Source: Adiantum capillus-veneris (lineage: Eukaryota; Streptophyta; Polypodiopsida; Polypodiales; Pteridaceae). Taken from it: a stretch of DNA of 64,000 bases. Below the pieces are notes generated by a model. It did not search any database and was not told the DNA's origin. It saw only the letters and a list, made by a program, of their open reading frames with translations. Below, piece by piece: positions 54,411-64,000 of this stretch; position 1 is the stretch's first letter; the number at the start of each line of letters is the position of its first letter. The stretch is taken from contig CM043942.1 in NCBI GenBank assembly GCA_014529385.2, forward strand, positions 58,895,684 through 58,959,683, given 5' to 3'. The position numbers and the translations under genes are program-made.

Positions 54411-55312
54411 AGATAGCAACCTTTAATGTTAGAGTGCTGAGCCACTCTTCAAGGCTCTTGACTTTTCAAAACTGGCTTCTAGCCTCTAACCTAGATGTGT
54501 GTTTAGTGAAAGAGCATAACATCAATGATAAATCTGGCACAATCATTCATTTTAAGGGTTACAATGCTTTTTATGGAGGAAAAAAGGGTTGCTATTCAGG
54601 AACATTGACCTATATTAAGAGCTCTCTAAACCCTCAATGGGTACTTGACCATCACTCTAGAAGATGCTTTGTCTTCAATGTTGATTCTCCCTGGGGATCA
54701 TTGCATATTTGCAATGTCTATGATTCTAATGCTACAGCTGAAAGACTTGACCTTTGGCACTCGCTATCTAGTCTGAATTGGACCCAAGGTATAATAGGTG
54801 GTGACTTGAATATGGTAGAGCATGCTGCTCATATCACTTCTCTATCCTTTGTCATGAATGTTGCAGAGTGTGCTGACTAGGAAAACTTTCACAAAAGTGC
54901 TAAGCTCATAGATTCTTGGGAGGCTGCTACCAGGCCATCCTATGGTTTCACCTACTACTCTACATCTCATCAGAACTCTTGGACTAGATTGGACAGACTG
55001 TACTTTATTGGTTCACACTGGCTACCTAATTCTGAAAAGATGTTTGTTGATGTTTCAACTGCCATGTCTGATCACTTTCCAGTTTTTTGGAACCTTATTG
55101 ATTATGCTTTGAAAAATATGTATCTGTATAGTCATACTAAACCCCTTATGGTGAACAACTCTCTAGTCACTCGTGCAACTTTCAAACAGCAAGTTAATGA
55201 CCTCATACAATATGCAACTGAGCATTACACTAACCCCCTAGCTGCCTGGCTATGTATTGTTTCTGGGATGCAACAATGTATCAGAATTATTGGTAAGATA
55301 GTGGCCAAATAG
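54407..55312 (+). pseudogene. L1 ORF2 endonuclease part
   Basis: The ATG at 54407 overlaps the ORF1 stop (ATGA). Motifs are KIATFNVRVL, CLVKEHNI (catalytic E), IIGGDLNMVE and, after a TAG at 54878-54880, RLDRLYFIGSHWLP and SDHFPV. All are in one frame to 55312. This is an exonuclease-endonuclease-phosphatase fold endonuclease that would nick target DNA. Confidence 0.85.
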
Positions 55313-56960
55313 GGGAATCTGAAACTGATGAAATCCAAGTGCAAGGCTGAGCTGCTTGTTCACAAAGCTGGTTAGAACATGGTATTGTGTCAAAGTGAGA
55401 TTCAGGAATTGGCTGAGGCTAGAGCCACCATTTTGGAATGGGAACTAGCTCAAAACTACTAAATAAAGGTTCTTATGTAGGCAGTGGGTTGTGGAAGATG
55501 GTAGAGATGCATCAAAAAGCTTCTATAAGAAATTGAGACACAAGAAGAGCACACAGAGTCTTGTGGTATTAGATCAGGATAATGGGCCTCCTCTGACCAA
55601 GGGATGTGATATCCTGGAAAAGGTTGCACATTATTACAATGAGCTGCTCAATGTGCAACTTGAATAATCAAAAACCAGACAGCAAGCTATTCATACCCTG
55701 CTTGATACAATGAATCCATGCATTGAGAAAGATACAACTGACAGATTGGAGCAACCTCTATAGGACAAGGAAATATTGTATGCACTGCATAAATTGCCCA
55801 ATGAAAAGTTCCCACGCATATGTGGCTTATCAAAGGAGTTCATGATCTCCTTCTGGCCTAAATTGAAAGGAACTATTTGTCCATTGCTCAATGTAGTGTG
55901 GATTTCTCAATACATGGATCCTGCACTCAAGCAGGGTATTATCAAGCTGATACCAAAGAGCACATTTCCCAAATCCCTGCCAGATTGGAGGCCTATCACC
56001 ATGATGGGAATGCTCTACAAGATTCTGGCTAAAACCATAGAAATCAGAATTTCACCTAAGCTTAGGAAATATATTCATCCTGCCAAAGCCTTTGACACAG
56101 TACAATGGGATTTTGTATCTAGTATCCTAAGCAAAATAGGGTTTGGACCTAAAACTAGTGGATTCATTTACCTCATTGGACAGAATGCATATTCGAGAGT
56201 TTTCATAAATGGCAGACTATCAGAAAAAGTTTGCATTGCAAGGTCTGTTAGATAAGGCTGCTCTATAAGCCCCCTTTTCTTTGCAGTAGCTACTCATCCT
56301 CTGTATGCTTATTTGGACTGTTTCACTAACAAGGGACATCTACAAAGTCTCCAGCTTGGTTCTAAACAAGTGGCAGGAAAGGGCTTTGCTGATGACACGT
56401 TTTTATTTTTGAAAGCTCATAATGTAAACATCATGAGATGTGTGAAAGTACTTGATTTGTATGTTGTAGTAGCTGGTTTGCATTTTAATCTACAAAAGTC
56501 TTCTTTGATAGATGTATCAGACAGAGATTTTGTTGCCCTTGTGTGACCTGGGAAAAGAGTGCATAAAGTCCAGGTGTTCTGACATCTCGGCTACCCAATA
56601 GGAGTGGAGGTGCCACAAAAAAAACTGCAGCAGTGGGTTGTAGCTAGAGTCCAAACCAAAATTGATGGCTAGCACTGTGATGAATGGCCAATCCATGTGA
56701 GGCTTAGAATAGTGCAGTCTATTTTCATTCCCTACTTGCTATATTACCTCCCTCTGTTGGCTTGGACTGACAGCATGCTTCAGAAATGTGTTTCTCTGAT
56801 GGCTAAATTTCTCTGGAGCATCTCCTCAGCATCTGCTGCATTAATGTCCTCGCAAAAAATAAACACACACTATTAGCTAGGTGGCCTACATATTCTAATT
56901 TACAAATTCATGCTAATGCCAGAAGGGCATGCCTCATCAAACATATGCTAGCTTCTGATA
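55313..56960 (+). pseudogene. L1 ORF2 reverse transcriptase and C-terminal part, with internal deletion
   Basis: Segment 55776-56255 has LKQGIIKLIPK, LPDWRPITMMGMLYKILAK and LRKYIHP joined directly to AKAFDTVQWDF. The intervening GFxxGRxIxDN block and the start of the catalytic strand are deleted. After a TAA near 56254, GCSISPLFFAVA and the catalytic loop GFADDTFLF (near 56383) follow in the same frame, then LHFNLQKSSLI. C-terminal coding such as VRLRIVQSIFIPYLLYYLPL continues with stops to about 56960. Confidence 0.85.
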
Positions 56961-56974
56961 CTGACTGGGCCATA

Positions 56975-58042
56975 TGTATGTGGAAACTCATATGTAGGTG
57001 TTTCATGATGAATATATATACACAGGGCACTATATGTGGTTGTTTCATGATGGGTATATAGAATCCTATGGACTTAGGGCCATAGGATTCTATATGTAGG
57101 TGCTTCATGATGAGTATGTATTCATCCTATGGACTTAGGGCCATAATATTATTTATGTAGGTGTTTTATGTTTAGTATATATAAATCATATGGCCTTTAG
57201 TCCGTATGAAATATACATCCTATGGCCTGAGGTCCATAGGGCACTATATGTGTTTGTCTCATGATGATAGCCTTAGGGCCATAGGATGCTATATGTAGGT
57301 GTTTCATGATACATATTCACACATCCAAGGTCATAGGATTCTATATGTAAGTGGTTCATGATGATTATGTATACATCCTATGGCCTTAGTGCCATAAGAT
57401 GCTTTATGTAGGTGTTTTGTGCTGAGTATATATAAATCATATGGCCTTTAGTCCATATGATGTTTTATGCAGGTTTTTTGTGTTGATTAAATATACATCG
57501 TATGGCTTGAGGGCCATAGGGCACTACATGTAGTTGTCTCATGACGGGTATATAACATCATGTGGCCTTAGGGCCATATTATGCTATATGTAGTTGTTTC
57601 ACGATGTGTACATATACATCCTATGGCCTTAAGGCCATAGGGCACTATATGTAGTTGTCTCATGATGTCCCTAAGACTATATGTAGTTGTTTGAAAATGC
57701 ATATGTGTAGGTGGTTCATGATGAGTATGTATACACCCTATGGACTTAAGACCATAGGGTACTACAAGTAGGTGTTTCACGATGAATTTGTATACATCCT
57801 ATGGACTTAGGGCCATAGGATGCTATATGTAGGTGGTTTATGATTAAACATGTAGGTGTTTAATAACGAGTATGTATGCATCCTTTGGACTTAGGGTCAT
57901 ATGATTCTTTATGTAGGTGTTTTGTGTTGAATAAATATACATCATATGGTCTTACGACATTTCTTACACTACATGAGTTGTGTCATGTATACATCCTATA
58001 GCCTCAGGGCCATAGGGCACTATATGTAGTTATTTCATGATG

Positions 58043-58081
<39 letters not shown>

Positions 58082-58640
58082 TCTATGGCCTCAATGCCAT
58101 AGGGCACTATAAGTAGTTGTTCCATGATGGGTATACAACATCCTATGGCGTTAGGACCGTAGGATGCTTTATGTAGGTTTCTTGTGTGGATTATATATAC
58201 GTCCTATGGCCTTTACCCCATATGATGTTTTATGGAAGTGTTTTGTGTATAGTAAGTATACATTCTATGGCCTCAATGCCATAGGGAAATGTATGTAGTT
58301 GATGGATGATAGGTGTCTCATGATGAGTATGTATACATCCTATGGCCTTAGCTCCATAGGATGCTATATGTAGGTTTCTTGATATGATTATATGTATACA
58401 TCCTATGGACTTAGGTCCATAGAGCCCTAAACGTAGGTGTTTCATGATGAGAATATGAACATCCTACGGACCAAATGCCATAGGATGCTATATGTTGATG
58501 TTTCTAGCTAAGTATATATAGATCTTTTGGATTTATGACCACACTGTACTATCTATTTGTTTTTTGTGGTGAGCTATATGTGTATCCTATGGACTTTGGG
58601 CCATAGGGTGCTATATATAGTGATTTCAAAAACTATATAT
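56975..58640. repeat. Tandem array A, ~60-65-bp monomers with palindromic core
   Basis: About 25 diverged monomers of the form TATGTAGGTGTTTCATGATG, a TATACATCC spacer, then CTATGGCCTTAGGGCCATAGG and ATGC. The core is an inverted repeat of CCTATGGCC around TTAG. Units vary in length and some are partial. A (TA)n tract lies at 58043-58074. The array begins inside the decayed LINE 3' region. Confidence 0.9.
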
Positions 58641-60241
58641 AGCAGCCCGCCAACACAAAAGGGGGTACGTATGACCCGCAAGATATGCCACATGGAGCAT
58701 CCACATCGATTGATCCTATGCCATGTGGTGCATTCAAAACCATTGATTATATCTAGAGACCGTGTCTCAAGTAGTCTCGTGGATGTACATCCATATGATA
58801 TGTTTACGTCTTTGAAGGGACATTAAAAACGGCAGTACGCACGTATCGCATGATCAAATGTGTGAGCAAATTGCATATGTGTACCGTTACAACCCTTTTT
58901 GGAAATGCGCACCAACACCTTTGCAACACATTCTAGTATATGGCCTTCTCATTTAAATACTATTTGTATAAATATGTATATGTTGCATGTATGCTCATAC
59001 TTTCAAAACACGCTTGAAACTAGTGTGCAATTGCATGTGCAGATAAAAAGCTAGATTTTTTTAAATTTTTATTTGCTTACCCCAAATTTTTCCAAAAATA
59101 TTTTTCAAGTCTCCTGGTCAAAACTGCACCAAAAAATAGGACACTTTTTCCGAGCGAAAATTCTCTAATTTTGATTACTTTTTAGTGTATTTTTCAGTAT
59201 GCGATTTTTGGTCCCAAAATTCTGATTTCAACCATGGGTATCATTCCACTCATAGGGAGAAGATATGGACATTCACAAAATCTCACGCCAACTTTCAAAA
59301 AAAATCCATACTTTTTTTTTCCAAAAGCTCTTTTAGTTTTCAATCCACTTGTATGACTCTCCCCTTAAGAAAACGATTTGAAACCCTTTCAAAATTGAAA
59401 ATAAAGAAGAGCGGTAAAATTTAAAATTTGAAATTCAAAATTTGAATTTTGAATTGAAAAAATTAACTAACCTTATCTCTATCTCTCTTTCTTTCTTTTC
59501 GAAACCCTACTATGTTATCTCTGACGTGCATCCTCCCTGCACCTCTCGTGAGCGGGGGCCCTCTACGCCGTCCCTGCGCCTCCTCTGCTCTTTTGAACAA
59601 CTCTCCCTGCACGCCCCCTGAGCCTCTTCCAAACTCCTCATTTGCGCCACCTCTGCCGCATGCCCTCCCTACGCCTTGAAGCACCTCCTCTCTTGAACGC
59701 CTCCTCTCTCGAACGAACAGCACCGAACAAATAGTTGCCCTTTGCCACCCTCCTTGTGCCTCCTCTCAAGCGTGAAACACCTCACAACATCGAACGCCTC
59801 TTCCGCCTTCTCTCTTCCTCCCTGTGCCTCTTCCAAACACGGCAGTGCCTCACGACACTGCTCGCAGGTAAGCTCAATCTTTCTTTGTACATTTATCTAC
59901 CTCTATCTATTAAAAAAAATAGTAAACACTAATACAATAAAACAATAAAGAACTAACCTTCGTAGTGTACACGTTTTGTTTATGTGAGAGAGGTCCTAGA
60001 AAGAGGAGATGTGGTAGGGGGTGCCTGAATGACGATGTTGTAGGTAAATTGGTAGATATTCACGCCCAAATTTGACTAAAGATTGCCTGCTATATGAATG
60101 GGGAGATATGAGAAGAGGGAGAAAAATAGTTATTTGGAGTGAGAGAGAAAGGCGAGGAAGAGAGACAAACATAGGAGAGGAAGCTTAGAGAGAGGGAGGA
60201 GAAGAAGAGAGATAATTAGGTCAAATAAACAATTTATATCC

Positions 60242-60244
<3 letters not shown>
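58641..60244. other. Non-repetitive segment between arrays A and B
   Basis: It is AT-rich to about 59460, then a C/T-rich stretch to 59880, then purine-rich. No gene, RNA or domain is supported. The minus-strand open frame 59463-59723 and the plus frames 59735-59948 follow the pyrimidine bias and have no recognisable motif. Confidence 0.4.

Positions 60245-60286
<42 letters not shown>
60245..60286. repeat. (GA)n tract at the start of array B
   Basis: Forty-two bases of GA repeat run directly into the first array B unit. Confidence 0.95.
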
Positions 60287-62220
60287 CACCTTGTGGCCCT
60301 GGGGCCGTAGGGTGTCAACATAGAGCATAGAGGGGTTTCTAGTAGCATAGAGGACACATGGGCCCTAAGCCATAGGGTGTGAATGTAGAGCATTTAGGTT
60401 TTTTATTATTATTGGCATGGAGGTCGACACCTTTTTTCCGTAAAGCAATAGGTAACAAACATAGAGCAATGATGGTTTCTTATTAACATGGAGGACAATG
60501 GCCAGAAGATGCCAAGATAGAGCATGGAGAGTTTTCCCTAGTATACAACAAACCCTACGGCCATAAAGAGAGAACCCTTGGCCAGAGGTTGCCAAAAAAC
60601 CCACATGAAGGGTTTCTTCAAAACATAGAGGGCACCTTGTGGCCTTGGGGCCATAGGATGTGAATATAGAGCTTAGAGAGGTTCCTACTAGCATAGAGGG
60701 GATCCTATGGCCTGTAGGCTACAGGGTACCATATAGAGCATAGAGAGGTTTCTTACTAGCATAGAACGGACCCTATGGCCTTCAGGAAAAATGGTGCCAA
60801 TATAGAGCATGGAGAGGTTCTTACTAGAATAGAGGGGACCCTATGGCCTTCAAGACACATGGTGCTAATATACAACAAATAGTGTTTTTTACTGGCATAT
60901 AAAGCACCCTATGGCCCTAGGGCCGTTGGGTGTCAAAAACTCATCATGAAGGGTTTCTTCGAGTTGAAAACATAGAGGGTACCTTGTGGCTCTTGGGAGC
61001 ATAGGATGTCAATATAGAGCATAGAGAGGTTCTTAATAACATAGAGGGTACCCTATGGCCTTCAGGACTTAGGGTGCCAATATAGAGCAAATAGTGCTTT
61101 GTACCGGCATAGAGAGCACTCTATGGCCCTGGGCCCATAGGTTGCCAAAACAATGAGGGGTTTTTGGAAACAATGACGGCACCTTGTGGCCTTGTGGCCA
61201 TAAGATGTCAATGTAGAGCCTAGAGCATAGAGAGCTTCTTACTAGCACAGAGGAAACCCTATGGCCTTTAGGCCACAAGGTGCCAATATAGAGTAAACAG
61301 AGGTTCTTACTAGCATAGAGGCGACCCTATGGCCTTTAGCCCACAAGGTCTCCTCAATATAGAACAAAGAGTGTCTTTTACCAACATAGAGAGCACCCTA
61401 TGGCCCTGGGGCCATAAGTTGTAAAAAAACCATCATGAAGGGTTTCTTCAAAACATAGAGTCCAGCTTGTGGCTTTGTGGCCATAGGATGTCAAGGTAGA
61501 GCATAGAGAGTTCTTACTAGCATACAGGGGACCCTATGACCTTCAGGCCATAGGGTGCAAATATAAAGCAAATAGTGCTTTTTACTAGCATAGAGAGCAT
61601 CCTGTGACCTTTAGGCCACAGGGTGTCAGTATAGAGTATAGAGAGGTTCTTACTAGCATATAGGAGACCCCAAGGTCCTGAATGCCATGTGTTGCCAAAA
61701 AACGATCATGAATGGTTCTTACTAGGTTTTTACTGGCATAGAGAGAACCCTATGGCCTATGGGCCATAGGTTGCCAAAAAACAATAATGAAGAGTTTCTT
61801 CAAAGCATAGATCGAGCACCTTGTGTCCTTGGTGCCAATATAGAGCATAAAGAGATTCTTAATAGCATATAGGGGATCCTATGGCCTTCAGGACACATGG
61901 TGCCAATATAGAGCATAGAGAAGACCTTTAAAATAGCATAGAGGGGACCCTATGGCCTTCAGGCCATAGGGTGCCAATATAGAGCATAGAGAAGACATTC
62001 AAACTAGCATAGAGGGGACCCTATGGACTTTAGGCTAGAGGGTGCTAATTTAGATTACCAAAAAAGGATCATGAAGGGTCTCTTCAATACATAGAGGGCA
62101 CCTTGTGGCCTTGGGGTCATAGGATGCCAATAAAGAGCATAAAGAGGTTTAGGCTAGCATAGAGGGGACCCTATGGCCCTTGGCCCATAGGTTGTCAAAA
62201 AACCTTCATGAAGGATATCT
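60287..62220. repeat. Tandem array B, ~68-bp monomers with the same palindromic core
   Basis: The monomer is GAGAGGTTCTTACTAGCATA, then GAGGGGACC, CTATGGCCTTCAGGCCATAGG and GTGCCAATATAGAGCATA. It alternates with a variant that ends in AAAACCATCATGAAGGGTTTC. The core CTATGGCC...GGCCATAGG matches array A, but the linkers differ. Confidence 0.9.
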
Positions 62221-64000
62221 TCTAAACATAGAAGGGTTTCTAGATTACACAAAGAGCACACTATGGCCTTAGGGCCATATGGTTTCTAGCTAGCACAAAA
62301 AGTGCACCCTGTGGCCTTAGGCCCATAATGTTTCTAGCTAAAACAAAAAGCCCCATGTGGACTTAAGATCATAGGGTTTCTAGATAACTAAAAGACAACC
62401 CTCCGACCTTAGGACCATAGGGTTTCAAGACATCACAAAGAGCATCCTATGGCCCTAAGGGCCACACGGTGCTCTTTTTGTTAGCTAGAAATCCTAGCCA
62501 TCACAAAGAGCACCTTGTGGCATTAAGGCCATAGAGTTTCTAGCCATCACAATGATCACCCTATGGACTTAAGGACATAGATTTTCTAGCCATCACAATG
62601 ACCACCCTATGGCCCTAAGGCACCGTGTGGCTTTTGGACCATAGGGTTTCTAACCACCCTATAGACCTAAGTAACAAAAAGAGCACCATGTGGCACATAG
62701 GGTTTTTAGCTTAGACAAGGGGATTCCTATGGCCTTAAAGCCATAGGGTTTCTAGCTTACAAAAAGAGATCCATATGGCCTTAGGGCCATATGGTTACTA
62801 GCTATCACAAAGAGCATCATGTGGCCTTAGGGCCATAGGGTTTCTAGAAGTCACAAAGAGCACCCTATAAACTTAGGGACATATGGCTCTTTTTGTGATG
62901 GTTAAAAAACCTATGGATCTAAGGCCAAAAGAGCACAAAGAGGTTACTAACCACCAGAAAAATCACCCTATGGCCTTAGGGCATCCTTTGACGTTAAAGC
63001 CATAGGGTGCTCTTTGTGATAGTTGGTAACCTCTTTGTGCTCTTGTGGACTTAGGGACATATGGTTATTAGCTATCTCAAAGAGCACCCTGTGGCCTTAG
63101 GACCATAGGTTTTCTAGGGCCATATGGTGTTCTTTATGGTGGTTAGTAACCACAAAAATCACCATGTGGCCTTAGGGCCATAGGGTCTCTAGCCATCACA
63201 AAGAGCACCCTATGGCCTTAGGACGATAGGGTTTCTAGCTTACACAAAGAGATCTCTATGTCCTTAAGGCCATAGGGTTTCTATCTTACACAAAGATATA
63301 CTTATGGACTTAGGGCCATAGGGTTACTAGCTATCACAAAGAGCATTTTGTGGCTTTAGGGCCATAGGGTTTCTAGAAATGACAAAGAGCACCCTATGGC
63401 CTCAGGGTCATAGGGTTCTCTTTGTGATGGCTAGAAAACCTATGGATCTAAGGCCACAATAGGACAAACAGATTACTAACAACCACAAAGAACACCCTAT
63501 GGCCTTAGGGTATCCTTTGGTGTTAACACCGTAGGGTTCTCTTTGTGGTGTTTAGTAACCTCTTTGTGCTCTTGTGGACTTAGGGACATAGGGATATTAG
63601 CTATCACAAAGAGCACCCTATGCCCTTAGGGCCATAGGGTTTCTAGGGGCATATGGTGTTCTAAGGCCATACGTTGATCTATGTGATAGCTAGTAACCCT
63701 ATGGCCCTCAGTCCATAGGGATCTCTTTGTGTAAGCTAGAAACCCTATGGACTTAACCATCACAAAGAGGACCATGTGGCCTAAGGTCCATAGGGTCTCT
63801 AGCCATCACAAAGAGCACCCTATGGCGTTAGGGCCATAGGATTTCTATCTTACACAAAGAGAACCCTATGACCTTAGAACCGAAGTGTTTTTAGCTATTT
63901 AGAAAATCATCGTGTGGTGGTGTTAGGACCATAGGGTTTCTAGCTAACACAAAGAGCACCTTGTGGCCTTATGGACATAGTGTTTCTAGCTAGAAAAAAG
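62221..64000. repeat. Tandem array C, ~46-bp monomers with the same core, partly inverted, running off the window
   Basis: The monomer is GTTTCTAGCCATCACAAAG, AGCACC, CTATGGCCTTAGGGCCATAGG. Several units at about 62460-62500, 62880-63070, 63400-63560 and 63680-63750 are in the opposite orientation (CTCTTTGTGATGGCTAGAAA). The array reaches the right edge of the window. Confidence 0.92.

Larger units (their letters stand above)
52970..56960 (+). mobile_element. L1-type LINE, plus strand, degenerate, with a deletion in the RT
   Basis: ORF1 (DUF4283 region and zinc knuckle), APE endonuclease, RT and a C-terminal part are in the plant L1 order. ORF1 and ORF2 overlap by ATGA at 54407-54410. Stops and frame changes are scattered, and about 40 codons of RT are missing. 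The 3' end dissolves into the tandem array near 56960; no poly(A) tail was found. Confidence 0.85.

Noticed and set aside
59463-59948. Open frames on both strands in the C/T-rich segment
   Set aside because: They follow base composition and lack motifs or repeats of known proteins.
56975-64000. CRISPR-like regular repeats
   Set aside because: Monomers are contiguous and diverged with no unique spacers, and the setting is a plant genome.
1-64000. tRNA, rRNA or organelle-derived DNA
   Set aside because: I saw no cloverleaf-like tRNA gene or recognisable rRNA; tRNA matches are limited to retrotransposon primer sites.

Overview
The window is nuclear plant DNA made almost entirely of nested, decaying transposable elements and satellite-like tandem repeats; I see no host protein gene and no RNA gene. 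A land plant with a large genome is indicated by Ty3/gypsy elements (one with the extra RNase H of the plant Tat lineage), Ty1/copia elements primed by initiator tRNA-Met, a CACTA transposase with the plant set Transpos_assoc, Transposase_21, DUF4218 and DUF4216, and an L1-type LINE with a DUF4283/zinc-knuckle ORF1. I cannot name the species.

Layout. 1-3730: broken Tat-type gypsy polyprotein (protease, reverse transcriptase, RNase H, second RNase H, integrase), followed by about 2 kb of its likely 3' noncoding part. 6734-30888: one giant gypsy element of about 19 kb before nesting. It has a 926-bp 5' LTR, a tRNA-Asp-like primer site, a long leader, gag, pol, a second retropepsin-like domain downstream of integrase, a long noncoding spacer, an additional coiled-coil reading frame, a polypurine tract and a truncated 3' LTR. 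Its additional frame is split by a copia element (23264-28426, 227-bp LTRs, target duplication gacac). 34763-39798: an older copy of the same copia family (target duplication aaaaa). About 40430-47520: degenerate CACTA transposase gene on the minus strand, with introns and an uncharacterised insert. 48318-52850: minus-strand LINE lying between two (GA)n tracts. About 52970-56960: plus-strand L1-type LINE. 56975-64000: three tandem-repeat arrays with different monomers that share one palindromic core.

The most unusual object is the giant gypsy element. Its pol carries two integrase-type HHCC zinc modules with identical spacing, and a DTGA retropepsin-like domain lies after integrase. About 300-bp repeats carrying the palindrome GTCTATCGCGATAGAC flank gag-pol on both sides, a second polypurine-like tract lies mid-element, and a splice donor before gag plus an acceptor before the additional frame would make a retrovirus-like subgenomic mRNA. 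The second striking feature is the family of arrays built on the core CCTATGGCCTTAGGGCCATAGG.

Nesting gives relative ages. By eye the giant element's LTRs differ by roughly 4%, while the copia inserted in it differs at 4 of 227 LTR positions. All coding regions carry stops or frameshifts, so the window probably holds no autonomous element, although the giant gypsy pol (1753 sense codons) and copia copy 1 are nearly intact.
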